From Ignavibacteriales bacterium (lineage in GTDB: Bacteria > Bacteroidota > Ignavibacteria > Ignavibacteriales > Ignavibacteriaceae): DNA of 64,000 nt. Shown here one piece after another: positions 10,008 through 20,062 of the stretch. Made by a program: the position numbers and the translations under genes. Position 1 is the stretch's first letter. Every line of letters begins with the position of its first letter. Under the pieces are notes generated by a model, which saw nothing but the letters and a program-made list of their open reading frames with translations, did not search any database and was not told where the DNA came from. The stretch is from positions 1-64,000 of the forward strand of contig JADJNX010000013.1 of the NCBI GenBank assembly GCA_016714125.1. Reading direction: 5' to 3'.

Positions 10008-12464
10008 ATGAAAAGATTTATTCTTTTTCTTCTTATCGTTGTCCCTGTAGTTCAAGCCGGTATTACCGGAAAACTTGCAGGAAGAGTAACCGATGCTATT
10101 ACCGGTGAACCATTAATTGCCGCCACCATAATGATTGAAGGCACCAAACTTGGTGCATCAACTGACAAAGATGGCAGATTTACAATATTAAATGTTCCTC
10201 CGGGTGTCTTTATTATAAAGATTACCTATGTTGGTTATGAACACCTTTCGGTTGAAGGGGTTAAGATCGTAGTGGATCAGACAACTACACTCGATTTTAA
10301 ATTAAAACCTCAATCGATGACAACAGATGAAGTGGTGGTTACGGCAAACACTCCTCTTATCCAGAAAGACTTAACCAGTACCATTTCCGTTGTTGGAAGG
10401 GACGAGATTGAACTTCTCCCCGTTGGTAATTTCACCGATCTTTTGTCACTTCAGGCAGGTGTCGTTGGTGATGGTTCAAATCTTCACATTCGTGGTGGCA
10501 GATCAAATGAAGTCGCTTATATGATCGATGGAATTTATGTAACAGATCCTCTTCTTGGTGGTCTGGCTACTCAGATTAACAATGATGCTATTCAAGAGAT
10601 GTCGCTCCTCTCCGGTACATTTAATGCCGAGTATGGAAACGCACTTTCAGGAATTGTTAATATTGTTACAAGGGATGGTTCCGATAAGTTTTCGGGCAAG
10701 TTTGAAGTAAGGACCTCCAATTTTGGAGTTGAGAGATACTCAAAACTTAACGAACTCAGAATGAACGGAAGTATCGAAGGGGCAATTATCCCCGGCTCAC
10801 TCCGTTTTTTCCTCTCCGGTGAACAACTTAATGAGGGAAGTTATCTTCCATTTGGTTACAATAATGAGCAATCATTTTTTACCAAACTGACTTTAACAGC
10901 TATTCCAAATTTTAGAGTGACTCTTTCCAATCGGGGAAGTAAGGGTTTGCGACAGAGTTACAACCACGATTATAAATACATCCCCGAACAATATCTAAAA
11001 AGAAGAACTGACAGTTGGCAGACCTCACTTTCTGCAACCCATTCGGTAAGCCAGTCATTCTTTTATGATGTCAAGGTTTCTTATTTTAACCAGGGATATT
11101 ATTCAGGTTTGGACAAAGATACATCAGATTATATGGTTGCCTCTGCACGAGTTCTGCTTTCGACAGCAGGAAATGGTTTTGAGTTTTGGGCAAAGGCTGA
11201 TCCACTTGTGTTAACTGATTCAAGAACCACTACTCTCGATTTTAAGAGTGATGCGGTATGGCAGATCAACAATAATAACGAAGTGAAATTTGGTGCTCAA
11301 TTCAAAACACACGATCTCAAATTGTGGAGCATTGAAGATCCCAAAAGAAATTTCCCTTATGTAAATAATTATCAGACCACTCCGTTTGAGATTGCAGGTT
11401 ACATACAGGATAAAATTGAACTCCCAAGCCTTGTGATAAATCTCGGACTACGGTTTGATCACATGAACGCAAATGTGAAATTCCGTGGTAATCCACTTGA
11501 CACCACTTCGATAATTAATGTTAAACCCCGCTCTCAGTTTAGTCCAAGAGTTGGTATTGCACATCCTATAACTGAAAAAACAAAACTTCACTTTGCATAC
11601 GGGCACTTCTTCCAAAATCCCGAGTATCAGTTCCTGTTCCAAAATCAGCAATATGATATAAAAGTTCGTGAACCATTATTTGGGTCACCCGATCTTGATG
11701 CTCAGAGAACAATTGCTTATGAAGTGGGAGTTTCACATCAGTTGAATGACAGAACAGCTATCTCGCTTACTGCATATTACAAAGATGTTACGGGACTAAT
11801 CGGAACCCGTTATTATTTCCCATTCACCGAGGGAAGATATGTTGGTTATACACTTTATGTTAATGAAGATTATGCCAATATGAAAGGTTTTGAAATCAAC
11901 CTGGATATCAGACCTGACAAATATTTTGCCGGCGGGTTGACTTACACATATTCTGTCGCAAAGGGAAGTGCTTCATCTGAAGAAGAGCAGTATCCCGGAA
12001 CTTCTGAATCGGCTCAACTTTATTATCTCGATTTTGACAAAACCCATGTATTAAATGCCACAGCCACATTTATGATCCCCAAGGATGAAGGACCATTGGT
12101 TTTTGGTGAACCCGTTTTTGATGACATGGATTTTTCTTTTGTATTCTCATATTCCAGTGGATATCCTTATACACAAACAGGTAGAGATGTTGGATTTGTT
12201 GTAAAAAATGCTCTCAGACAGCCATCAACCTGGTCGCTGGACCTCTTGATTGGTAAAGATTTGATAATTTTTAACAACACAAAACTCAGATTGTTTGCAG
12301 AGATACTTAATCTGACGGATCAAAAAAATGTTGTTTATGTTTACCGTGACACAGGCGATCCTGACTACACATTTGTTGGTGGTTATTCCAAGGAATATAT
12401 GGAAGATCCTTCAAACTACGGCGCACCAAGACGCATCCGCGTTGGCGCATCCATCAGATTCTAA
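10008..12464 (+). CDS. TonB-dependent outer-membrane receptor with carboxypeptidase-regulatory-like domain
   Basis: Outer-membrane active transporter, 818 residues. A signal peptide (residues 1-18) is followed by a beta-sandwich CarboxypepD_reg-like domain (GKLAGRVTDAITGEPLIAAT, about 22-105). The plug follows (DLLSLQAGV, then LHIRGGRSNEVAYMIDGI, about 120-230), and then a long 22-strand-type barrel to a terminal aromatic (RVGASIRF). This order is that of SusC-like and related receptors of Bacteroidota. No SusD follows; instead there is a large exported protein and a PorV-like barrel. GAGGAG precedes the start. The ligand is unknown; the upstream RpiR regulator hints at a carbohydrate. The gene is intact. 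Confidence 0.9.
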   Translation: MKRFILFLLIVVPVVQAGITGKLAGRVTDAITGEPLIAATIMIEGTKLGASTDKDGRFTILNVPPGVFIIKITYVGYEHLSVEGVKIVVDQTTTLDFKLKPQSMTTDEVVVTANTPLIQKDLTSTISVVGRDEIELLPVGNFTDLLSLQAGVVGDGSNLHIRGGRSNEVAYMIDGIYVTDPLLGGLATQINNDAIQEMSLLSGTFNAEYGNALSGIVNIVTRDGSDKFSGKFEVRTSNFGVERYSKLNELRMNGSIEGAIIPGSLRFFLSGEQLNEGSYLPFGYNNEQSFFTKLTLTAIPNFRVTLSNRGSKGLRQSYNHDYKYIPEQYLKRRTDSWQTSLSATHSVSQSFFYDVKVSYFNQGYYSGLDKDTSDYMVASARVLLSTAGNGFEFWAKADPLVLTDSRTTTLDFKSDAVWQINNNNEVKFGAQFKTHDLKLWSIEDPKRNFPYVNNYQTTPFEIAGYIQDKIELPSLVINLGLRFDHMNANVKFRGNPLDTTSIINVKPRSQFSPRVGIAHPITEKTKLHFAYGHFFQNPEYQFLFQNQQYDIKVREPLFGSPDLDAQRTIAYEVGVSHQLNDRTAISLTAYYKDVTGLIGTRYYFPFTEGRYVGYTLYVNEDYANMKGFEINLDIRPDKYFAGGLTYTYSVAKGSASSEEEQYPGTSESAQLYYLDFDKTHVLNATATFMIPKDEGPLVFGEPVFDDMDFSFVFSYSSGYPYTQTGRDVGFVVKNALRQPSTWSLDLLIGKDLIIFNNTKLRLFAEILNLTDQKNVVYVYRDTGDPDYTFVGGYSKEYMEDPSNYGAPRRIRVGASIRF

Positions 12465-12484
12465 TTGAGGAAGGAACAAAATTT

Positions 12485-15304
12485 ATGTCATTAAAAATTA
12501 AAAATTCACAGATTTCCACACCGGCATTGTCTCCATTTTTTGGTAACATCCCAGTGGTTTTTGTGTCTGCTCTCTTGTTTATCTTTTTATTTTTTTCACC
12601 TGACTTAAACGCCCAGCTCCAGAAAAATGGCGGAGGGAATTCAACTCTTTCACTTCGTGACAGAGCAGGTGGAACACACAACGCATCCAACATCGGACTT
12701 TTCTTTGAAAACAGAGGAAAACTTTACCCAAGAAGACTTTCGCAAGGACCTTCAGGAGAATACCCGATTAACAGTAGTCAGCATTACATCTATAGAATGA
12801 ACCCTTATGTCGGTATCCCCGGGAACGTGATTCAGGGTCGATATGTAACAAATGAGGAGTGGGAAGCATCATACGGTTATCACAACAATGAGGGTGCTAA
12901 GATTGCGTTCTCTGATAATCCTGCTTCCTGGCATCCAACCAATGGTTGGCCCGTTAAAGATGCAGATGGAAATCCTGTCATAAAGTCAGATCAGGATTCC
13001 TATTGTGCTTACAACGACAGCAACAATACTATCGGGATACTTGGGATTGAACTTCATCAGACAGGTTATGCTTATGGAGTCAAGTTCGCTCAGGATTTGC
13101 TTTTCTTTAAGTATCAGATAATCAATAAAAGCAACAAAGATTACGATTCACTCTATTTTACCCTGTGCTCAGATTTTGATATTGGTGATGCTTCCGGTGG
13201 AGCACCTGAATATGGAAATGACAAACTTGGATTTGACAAAGCGAAGAATTTTGTCTGGTGTTATGACAATGGAATAACTTCGGAATGGCCATCGGGTAAA
13301 ACGGGAATGATGGGTGTTACACTATTGGAAACACCTAAAATTAACGGAGTTGAAGTTGGAATAACAGATTTCCATTATGCACTTTATAACGATGATGAGG
13401 TTTCTGATCTCGATTCAATCCTTTATGGCAGAATGGCATCAACTCAGTCCCTCTATAATTCAAGTGTAAGAAATAAATATTTCCACATTGGCAGTAACAC
13501 TTCTATCAATTTTGATGATGTGAATACAATTCCGGCTTCAGGGCTTGATTTGTTATCAACTCTATCCTCAGGTCCTTACCATATATTTCCAGGAGACACA
13601 CTTACATTTTACACAGCGATTGTAGCCGGTGATAACCTTCTCGACTTGCAGGAAAATCTTGCACAGGCACAACTCGTTCATAGATTTGACTATGAAGTTG
13701 CAAAACCGCCTGTAACTCCAAAACTTTCAGGAATTTCGGGTGATACCAAGAATACACTCTACTGGGATGATGAGGCTGAAAGATCATTTGACGGTTTTAC
13801 CGGTCAATATGATTTTGAGGGTTACAGATTGTACAGAAGTGTTGACAAAGGTATTCATTGGACACTCCTTGGTGATTTTGACATTCCCAACGACATTGGC
13901 ATCGATAAAGGAATTCAATATTCTTTTATGGATACAACTGTGACTAATGGTTTTGAATATTGGTACACGATCACGGCTTATGACAGGGGAGACTCCACTC
14001 TTGAGCCACTCGAGAGTCCTCTCGGCAAAAATCTGGAACAGGTTAATATTGTCTCACTTGCACCATTTTCAGCCGCTCTTGGCAGGACACCTGTTTCAGT
14101 GGAATCAGTTCGTCCTGTTGGAAAGGGAACTTCAAATTATGTACTGAATATTACACCTGATGACAATATTAATCTTTTGTCAGGTGAGTATGTTGTTGGA
14201 TTTAATTATGTCCACCGGACTGAACGAGGTGTTCTAAAAACCACTCTCTCGCCGGTGTTCACCGATTCGTCCAATACCCCCCCCGAGAAATATGGAGTTT
14301 ATTTTAGGGCACCCAACCTTTTTGATTTTGTAAACCTGACGACAGGTGAAAATATCAAAATTGATAATAACTATAACTGGACAAATCCAAATCAGATAAT
14401 TTCCATTCCGGGTGCTGGTCTGAGAATCAGAATAACCACTCCCGCCGGAACACCCGAAGAGTTCAGACCTAAAAAAGGTGACTTGATTACTCTAAGTTTT
14501 GGTGTTGATGTTACCAAGGGTAATGATACTCTTATTAAGCCAAGACCGTTTTTCTTTGATAAACTTCAATCAACATCTGACGGTGTTATTTTCAGCATGT
14601 CCAAACCCAATCCGATTAAAAATTTCTCGAAAATTGGCGGAACGGATTTGTTTACATTCGATTTTACATCTGTTGATGAAACTGCTTTAAAAAACACACT
14701 CTATTTCATTGAAGTGAAATCAAGAGGATTTAATTCCACAGGTGAAGGTTTTGTTTCTCTCGAAATCAGAGATACTGCAACGGGAGCCCCAACAATTACT
14801 TTTGATACCGTTTACACACTTTCAAATGTGAGTTTTAACGGAATAAGAGGAAGGCTTGAGTTTACTGCGGGAAATCCTCCACAACCCGGGAATTTATTCT
14901 CACTGACATCAATTAAACCTAAAGCTCCAGGAGTTCGTGATAAATTTGCATTCACACTCAAAGCTCCGGTAATCAATAACGATGCTGTTAAGAGTGGACT
15001 TAATAAGATCAGAGTTGTACCAAATCCTTACATAGTCTCCTCACTTTACGAACCTGAGTTTGGTGAATTAAGGATGGAACCACTAAGGCAGATACAATTC
15101 ATTAATCTCCCTTCGGAGTGTACAATTCATATCTTTACTGTTGATGCGGATCTCGTTAAAACAATTGAACATTCTGCTCAGAACGGTACTGCAATCTGGG
15201 ATCTCAAAACCCAGGGTGGCAGGGAGATAACTTCAGGAATGTATATGTATGTAGTTAAATCCAAAGACGGCGAGTACATCGACCGCTTTGCTGTAATTAA
15301 ATAA
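12485..15304 (+). CDS. Large exported protein, fibronectin III-like, T9SS/FlgD-like C-terminus
   Basis: 939-residue exported protein whose function I do not recognise. It begins with a rather long hydrophobic leader (residues about 18-40, VVFVSALLFIFLFFSPDLNAQ). The body is tryptophan/tyrosine-rich. A fibronectin type III-like segment is visible around residues 410-510 (TLYWDDEAERSFDG, GYRLYRSVDKG, YWYTITAYD). The C-terminus (IRVVPNPYIVSS, then GTAIWDLKTQGGREITSGMYMYVVKSKDG) is of the FlgD-Ig/T9SS sorting type but lacks the usual YPNPFNP. It sits 20 bases after the TonB receptor and 21 before the PorV-like gene. By position it is a candidate surface partner of the receptor, taking the place SusD holds in other Bacteroidota; that is inference only. 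Confidence 0.75.
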   Translation: MSLKIKNSQISTPALSPFFGNIPVVFVSALLFIFLFFSPDLNAQLQKNGGGNSTLSLRDRAGGTHNASNIGLFFENRGKLYPRRLSQGPSGEYPINSSQHYIYRMNPYVGIPGNVIQGRYVTNEEWEASYGYHNNEGAKIAFSDNPASWHPTNGWPVKDADGNPVIKSDQDSYCAYNDSNNTIGILGIELHQTGYAYGVKFAQDLLFFKYQIINKSNKDYDSLYFTLCSDFDIGDASGGAPEYGNDKLGFDKAKNFVWCYDNGITSEWPSGKTGMMGVTLLETPKINGVEVGITDFHYALYNDDEVSDLDSILYGRMASTQSLYNSSVRNKYFHIGSNTSINFDDVNTIPASGLDLLSTLSSGPYHIFPGDTLTFYTAIVAGDNLLDLQENLAQAQLVHRFDYEVAKPPVTPKLSGISGDTKNTLYWDDEAERSFDGFTGQYDFEGYRLYRSVDKGIHWTLLGDFDIPNDIGIDKGIQYSFMDTTVTNGFEYWYTITAYDRGDSTLEPLESPLGKNLEQVNIVSLAPFSAALGRTPVSVESVRPVGKGTSNYVLNITPDDNINLLSGEYVVGFNYVHRTERGVLKTTLSPVFTDSSNTPPEKYGVYFRAPNLFDFVNLTTGENIKIDNNYNWTNPNQIISIPGAGLRIRITTPAGTPEEFRPKKGDLITLSFGVDVTKGNDTLIKPRPFFFDKLQSTSDGVIFSMSKPNPIKNFSKIGGTDLFTFDFTSVDETALKNTLYFIEVKSRGFNSTGEGFVSLEIRDTATGAPTITFDTVYTLSNVSFNGIRGRLEFTAGNPPQPGNLFSLTSIKPKAPGVRDKFAFTLKAPVINNDAVKSGLNKIRVVPNPYIVSSLYEPEFGELRMEPLRQIQFINLPSECTIHIFTVDADLVKTIEHSAQNGTAIWDLKTQGGREITSGMYMYVVKSKDGEYIDRFAVIK

Positions 15305-15325
15305 GCCGGGCAAGGAGATTTAACC

Positions 15326-16318
15326 ATGAAAAAATTTATATCACTCTTCATTCTTATCGCATTGCAGGCGACTGCACAGTACAACAACCTTGGTACCTCG
15401 GGGGCACAGTTTCTCCAGATACCCCTTGGTGCAAGGCAGGCAGCAATGGCAGGAGCCGCAATTGCTTACACCGATGACGCCTCATCAGTATTTTGGAATC
15501 CTGCGGGTCTTTCCCATGTAAATCATGTGGATTTCCACTTTTCCAACTTAAACTGGTTTGATCTGTTTGATTTAAATGCTGCTTCTGCTGTTTATAATCT
15601 GGGTCCTGACCTTGGCGTGATTGGTGCTCATTTTATCTCCTTTTCCACGGGGAAGATTGAGATAACCACAGAGAAGGAGCCAAATGGAACGGGCCGTTTT
15701 TATGATGCTCAAGACATCGCACTCGGTATTTCTTACTCAAGAGCATTAACTGAGCAATTCAGAGCGGGCATAACAATTAAATACGTGTCACAACGAATCT
15801 GGAACGAAACAGCAGGTGGTATTGCTTTTGATATTGGTACACAATACCGACTTGATTACAACAACCTTGTGATTGCGATGAGTATGACAAACTTTGGACC
15901 CGATATGCGGTTTGAGGGTCCCGATTTGAATGTTCAATATCTTAAAGACGATAATTTACCACTTTCAAGACTGGCACCTGCCAACCTTAAAACGGAAGAA
16001 TTTTCGTTACCCCTCCACTTCCAGGTGGGAATTGCAATGGACATCTTCAAGATCGATTTTGTTAAAATGCGTGCGGCGCTTGACGTGACCCATCCCAATG
16101 ATAACGTTGAGAGGGTTAATTTTGGTACCGAAATCTCGGTTTTTGACAGAATTTTTCTCAGAGGTGGGTATCGTTACAACTATGATGATGAAAAATTTAC
16201 ATTGGGAGCCGGTGCAAATTTACCGATGGGCGAAACGATGGTAACTTTTGATTATGCGTATTCAATTTATGATATTCTTCCCAATGTTCAAAGAATATCG
16301 GTTGGGGTCAGGTTCTAA
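15326..16318 (+). CDS. PorV/PorQ family outer-membrane beta-barrel protein
   Basis: 330-residue outer-membrane barrel. It has a signal peptide (MKKFISLFILIALQATAQ) and then the family signature GARQAAMAGAAIAYTDDASSVFWNPAG, followed by alternating beta strands ending ISVGVRF. PorV is a T9SS component that shuttles cargo from the translocon to the attachment complex; other family members form lone barrels beside TonB receptors in Ignavibacteria-type genomes. AAGGAG precedes the start, and spacing puts it in one transcript with the receptor and exported protein. I cannot tell whether it is the general PorV of the secretion system or a locus-specific paralog; the context favours the latter. Confidence 0.85.
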   Translation: MKKFISLFILIALQATAQYNNLGTSGAQFLQIPLGARQAAMAGAAIAYTDDASSVFWNPAGLSHVNHVDFHFSNLNWFDLFDLNAASAVYNLGPDLGVIGAHFISFSTGKIEITTEKEPNGTGRFYDAQDIALGISYSRALTEQFRAGITIKYVSQRIWNETAGGIAFDIGTQYRLDYNNLVIAMSMTNFGPDMRFEGPDLNVQYLKDDNLPLSRLAPANLKTEEFSLPLHFQVGIAMDIFKIDFVKMRAALDVTHPNDNVERVNFGTEISVFDRIFLRGGYRYNYDDEKFTLGAGANLPMGETMVTFDYAYSIYDILPNVQRISVGVRF

Positions 16319-16389
16319 GGTTTGATTTCTGTGGTTTATTTCTTATTCAGTATATTTGAATATCCTTTATTTTAAAAATGGAATGACAA

Positions 16390-16626
16390 ATGGATAAATC
16401 ACAATTTAAATTCGAAAAAGAAATAGAAGTTCTCGATCAGATATTCAACGATATGGTTGAAGCGGTTCATTTGAAACCGGATGGAAATGATATCGAAGAA
16501 TTAAGATTATATGTTGACAACACTTACACGGTTCTTAACACAACAGCACTTAGAGTAAAAGCGATTAAAAATCAGTTGTTGAAAGACAGTAAACTGATTC
16601 TTGAAACCTGGAACCCACCAGCTTAA
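16390..16626 (+). CDS. Small hypothetical helical protein
   Basis: 78-residue acidic protein (begins MDKSQFKFEKEIEVLDQ, ends LETWNPPA) with no recognised domain, no signal peptide and no cysteine. Heptad-like hydrophobic spacing suggests a helical hairpin. It stands alone 71 bases after the PorV-like gene, with its own terminator-like hairpin just downstream. The clean codon use and start/stop context suggest a real gene. Function unknown. Confidence 0.55.
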   Translation: MDKSQFKFEKEIEVLDQIFNDMVEAVHLKPDGNDIEELRLYVDNTYTVLNTTALRVKAIKNQLLKDSKLILETWNPPA

Positions 16627-16635
16627 GAAATAATT

Positions 16636-17412
16636 CTATAACAAGTCCGGGTTAACCCCGGACTTGCTTTTATTCCACAATTTTAGCATTTCTTCCAGTG
16701 AAGCCTCCGATGGATTTCTGTTATCCCGGGCAAGCTCACTTTCAATAAATCCAAATCTTTTTTCAAACTTTTTACTTGCCAGATTCAGTGCATTTTCAGG
16801 ATTTATTTTCTTAAATCTTGCGTAATTGGTAAGTGCAAAAAGATAATCACCAAACTCCTCTTCGAGTTTTGTGATATCACCTGATTCTTCGGCTTCTTCA
16901 AGTTCACCCCGCTCTTCGATCATTTTTTCTTTAACCTGATCAAGACTTTGCCATTCAAATCCGGTTTTTGCTGCTTTTTCCTGCATTCTAAAAGCTCTGT
17001 GGAGAGCCGGCATTGAAATTGGAACTCCTGAGAGCACCGAAGATTTTCCTTCGCCAAGTTTGATGGCTTCCCAGTTTTTCAATACTTCAGCGGTGTCCTC
17101 AACAGTGACATCTCCAAAAACATGGGGATGTCGCCTTATCAGTTTTTTGGAAATTCCATCAATCACTCCATCAAGATTAAAGTGACCATCTTCTTCTGCA
17201 ATCACAGAATGAAACACGATATGAAGCAGCAGATCACCAAGCTCTTCTTTTAATTCTTTGTAATCTTTATTATTTATAGCATCCAAAGCCTCGTAAGCTT
17301 CCTCAATTGTTGCCATTTTGATTGAATCGTTTGTTTGTTCACGATCCCAGGGACATTCCTTCCGTAATCTCCTTAAAATATCAACAAATTCCTTAAATTT
17401 AAACTCTGACAT
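16636..17412 (-). CDS. mazG: Nucleoside triphosphate pyrophosphohydrolase MazG
   Basis: 258-residue all-alpha NTP pyrophosphohydrolase that hydrolyses (d)NTPs to monophosphates and pyrophosphate, acting in nucleotide-pool cleaning. Two MazG domains are visible: the first around residues 15-105 (CPWDREQTNDSIK, EEAYEALDAI, ELGDLLLHIVFHS, the EExxE/ExxD magnesium-binding pattern) and the second around 150-235 (EERGELEEAEESGD, EEFGDYLFAL). The HPHVFGD motif between them is typical of the full-length form. Start ATG at 17412. It is transcribed away from ridA, whose start is 69 bases off. Its stop codon region forms a terminator stem. Confidence 0.95.
   Translation of the reverse strand: MSEFKFKEFVDILRRLRKECPWDREQTNDSIKMATIEEAYEALDAINNKDYKELKEELGDLLLHIVFHSVIAEEDGHFNLDGVIDGISKKLIRRHPHVFGDVTVEDTAEVLKNWEAIKLGEGKSSVLSGVPISMPALHRAFRMQEKAAKTGFEWQSLDQVKEKMIEERGELEEAEESGDITKLEEEFGDYLFALTNYARFKKINPENALNLASKKFEKRFGFIESELARDNRNPSEASLEEMLKLWNKSKSGVNPDLL
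16642..16673. terminator. Bidirectional-looking hairpin terminator overlapping the mazG 3' end
   Basis: Perfect 10-base stem CAAGTCCGGG / CCCGGACTTG with a 5-base loop (16642-16666), followed on the plus strand by CTTTTATT. It lies between two convergent genes and its stem encodes the last residues of MazG (GVNPDLL). Confidence 0.7.
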
Positions 17413-17480
17413 ACTTACTTTCTGAAATAGTAGTGGATGTTAATAAAATTGAAATAATAAACATAAAGTTAGATAATATT

Positions 17481-17939
17481 ATGATAAACGAAAAATTGGC
17501 TGAACTTGGAATCTCAATTCCGGAAGCGCCAACTCCTTTGGCTGCTTATGTCCCCGGAATGGTAGTTGGTTCATTTCTTTATACGTCAGGACAGGTTGCG
17601 CTTAAAGATGGCGCAATTGCATATACTGGACAGGTCGGTGGAAATTTGTCTGAAGATGAAGGAATTGCAGCTGCTCGTATTTGTGCCATTAACTGCCTTG
17701 CCGTGGCAAAAAAATTGCTCGGTGATCTCGATAAAATTGAAAGAATCATAAAACTAACAGTGTTTGTTAACAGTGTCCCGGGTTATGCTAATGAACCAAA
17801 AATTGCCAATGGAGCTTCGGAATTGTTGGTAGAACTTTTTGGTGATAATGGCAAACACACCCGTAGTGCAGTTGGTGTTAGTGGTTTACCACTGGATTCA
17901 GCAGTTGAAATCGAAATGATAGCATTGGTTATACAATAA
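17481..17939 (+). CDS. RidA/YjgF family protein
   Basis: 152-residue RidA-family protein. Family members deaminate reactive enamine/imine intermediates released by PLP enzymes. The family pattern is seen in [25 protein letters not shown]-type mid region ([20 protein letters not shown]) and the C-terminal [20 protein letters not shown]. The arginine of RSAVGV matches the ligand-binding arginine of RidA. It is of the longer YjgF-like subtype with an ICAINCLA helix. I chose the ATG at 17481 rather than an upstream in-frame ATG at 17433, because the fold begins with [10 protein letters not shown]. The next gene starts 3 bases later. Confidence 0.85.
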   Translation: MINEKLAELGISIPEAPTPLAAYVPGMVVGSFLYTSGQVALKDGAIAYTGQVGGNLSEDEGIAAARICAINCLAVAKKLLGDLDKIERIIKLTVFVNSVPGYANEPKIANGASELLVELFGDNGKHTRSAVGVSGLPLDSAVEIEMIALVIQ

Positions 17940-17942
17940 CAG

Positions 17943-19031
17943 ATGTCAGACAGTATAAATAAAAACCGTGTTATTTTTCTCGATCTGTTAAGATCAATAG
18001 CTTTATTGCTGATGGTCTTATCAGTAACGATGAACCATACCCTCTCTGATGAATACAGAGCTGTGGGGAAATATTGGACCAACATCTGGTATTATCTTGA
18101 CAGTATGATTGCTCCATTATTCCTTCTAACCTCGGGTGCGGTGTTCCTTTATCTTTTCAAAACTCAAAACAAACCATTTGCCGAGAATGAAAGAGTTAAA
18201 AAAGGATTAAAACGAGCCTTATTTCTGATACTGTTGGGGTATCTTATTCAGGTACCTGATTACAGAATATTTACCGGTGGGGTGGTATACACTGATTATC
18301 AGTGGCAACAGCTTTGGGATGTAAATATTTTACAGGTCATCGGGGCGTCGGTAATAATGACCATTGGTTTGTTATATACCGCAGAGAAGACAAAATTGCG
18401 AAATTACATCGTTTTTGGCGTTGGTGCCGTGTTACTGATAACTATATCAGTACTGATGCAATACAGCAATGTCTCAGCGATGTTGCCTGATGCGATAAAT
18501 GCATATTTTACAACTGATGGTGGATCAAAGTACCCGTTGTTTCCATTTGGCTTTTATTTTCTTGCGGGAAGTTGCATCGGTTGTTTTATGTCCACTTACC
18601 CCGAAGCATTTATCGATTTGAAAGGAAGTTCCCTTATCATGTTGATTGGTGTTGGTTTGATTCTTTTATCTTTTATCGGGCAGTGGGCGTTCTATTTGCT
18701 TGGATTAAATGAACAGATTACCAATCAGGTCGTTGTTTCCGTTTTTAGAAGTGCAGGTCTAATTATCCTTGCACTCATAAGTATTGTATATGTTTCAATC
18801 ATTCTTCCTCAAATCCCCAAAATTTTCCTTTTGATCGGCCGGAACACATTGCTCGTTTTTGTTGTACACACAGTAATTATAGAGAGAACTTTTTTAAGTG
18901 TATATTTCCAAAGGATATATAATGTTTGGGAATCGGTTCTCATGTCGTTGGGGATGCTCTCTTTAATGATTTTACTCGTGTTAATTGTGAACAAACTTAA
19001 TATTAAAAATTTTTCAATGATGAGGAATTGA
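17943..19031 (+). CDS. DUF1624/heparan-alpha-glucosaminide acetyltransferase-like membrane protein
   Basis: 362-residue integral membrane protein with about ten hydrophobic segments. The start [24 protein letters not shown] is typical of DUF1624-type acyltransferases, in which an early membrane histidine/aspartate pair is conserved, and [16 protein letters not shown] follows. Related proteins move acyl groups across membranes onto sugars. Substrate unknown. It follows ridA by 3 bases and its stop overlaps the ruvB start (TGATG), so it is likely co-transcribed with the ruvB-kds-lpt genes. An envelope-modifying role would fit but is inference. Confidence 0.7.
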   Translation: MSDSINKNRVIFLDLLRSIALLLMVLSVTMNHTLSDEYRAVGKYWTNIWYYLDSMIAPLFLLTSGAVFLYLFKTQNKPFAENERVKKGLKRALFLILLGYLIQVPDYRIFTGGVVYTDYQWQQLWDVNILQVIGASVIMTIGLLYTAEKTKLRNYIVFGVGAVLLITISVLMQYSNVSAMLPDAINAYFTTDGGSKYPLFPFGFYFLAGSCIGCFMSTYPEAFIDLKGSSLIMLIGVGLILLSFIGQWAFYLLGLNEQITNQVVVSVFRSAGLIILALISIVYVSIILPQIPKIFLLIGRNTLLVFVVHTVIIERTFLSVYFQRIYNVWESVLMSLGMLSLMILLVLIVNKLNIKNFSMMRN

Positions 19032-20062
19032 TGGGGAAAAATTCAACATTGGACCCTTCATTGAGTATCGAGGAAAAAGAACTTGAGAGGAATTTAAGAC
19101 CCTCATCGTTTAACGGCTTTCAGGGTCAGCGTAAAGTAGTTGATAACCTCAAGGTGTTTATCAGTGCCGCAAACAAGAGAGGTGAGTCGCTTGATCATAC
19201 ACTTTTAACGGGACCTCCCGGACTCGGTAAAACGACTCTCTCTAACATCATTGCAAATGAATTGCAGGTTCCCATTAAATTGACTTCAGGACCCGTTCTT
19301 GAAAAACCGGGTGACCTTGCCGGAATTCTCACCGGACTTGAAGAAAGAAGTGTTCTTTTTATTGATGAAATCCACCGTCTTTCACCTGTAGTTGAGGAAT
19401 ATCTCTATTCTGCAATGGAAGATTTCAGAATTGATATAATGATAGAGAGTGGTCCTGCCGCAAGGACGGTTCAGATCAGTTTGCCCAGATTTACCCTTGT
19501 TGGAGCAACAACCCGAGCGGGAATGCTCACATCACCCCTGCGCGACCGTTTTGGGATCAATTTCCGTCTCGACTACTACGACAATGACACCCTAAAAGGA
19601 ATTATCATAAGATCTGCGTCGATTTTAGGAGTGAATATAGAACCCGATGCTGCTCTCGAGATTGCGGGTCGTTCCCGTGGAACTCCGAGAATTGCGAACA
19701 GACTCCTGAAAAGAACCAGAGATTTTGCCGATCATCTCAACAAAACTTCAATTGATATGGAAGTGGCACAGATTGCACTTACAGCTCTTGATGTCGACAA
19801 ATATGGACTTGATGAGATGGATAAGGATATTATCCTCTCGATTATTGAAAAATATGGTGGTGGACCTGTCGGGTTAACCACAATTGCCGTTGCGGTTGGA
19901 GAGGAAAAGGATACAATAGAAGAAGTTTATGAACCGTTTCTTATCCAAAGGGGTTTTTTACAACGCACTCCTCGTGGAAGAATAGCAACAGCATTTGCAT
20001 ACAAACATTTTGACAAACCTTTTAAAAGAGAGCAAAACTCTCTGTTTGATGAGGAAAGATGA
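19031..20062 (+). CDS. ruvB: Holliday junction branch migration helicase RuvB
   Basis: 343-residue AAA+ motor that drives Holliday junction branch migration with RuvA. Walker A is [15 protein letters not shown], Walker B is [13 protein letters not shown], sensor 1 is [20 protein letters not shown] and the arginine finger lies in the same stretch. The C-terminal winged helix carries [18 protein letters not shown] and the family end motif [17 protein letters not shown] chose the ATG at 19031, which overlaps the upstream stop as TGATG; a TTG three bases earlier is possible. It overlaps kdsA by ATGA. No ruvA or ruvC is nearby. Confidence 0.97.
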   Translation: MGKNSTLDPSLSIEEKELERNLRPSSFNGFQGQRKVVDNLKVFISAANKRGESLDHTLLTGPPGLGKTTLSNIIANELQVPIKLTSGPVLEKPGDLAGILTGLEERSVLFIDEIHRLSPVVEEYLYSAMEDFRIDIMIESGPAARTVQISLPRFTLVGATTRAGMLTSPLRDRFGINFRLDYYDNDTLKGIIIRSASILGVNIEPDAALEIAGRSRGTPRIANRLLKRTRDFADHLNKTSIDMEVAQIALTALDVDKYGLDEMDKDIILSIIEKYGGGPVGLTTIAVAVGEEKDTIEEVYEPFLIQRGFLQRTPRGRIATAFAYKHFDKPFKREQNSLFDEER

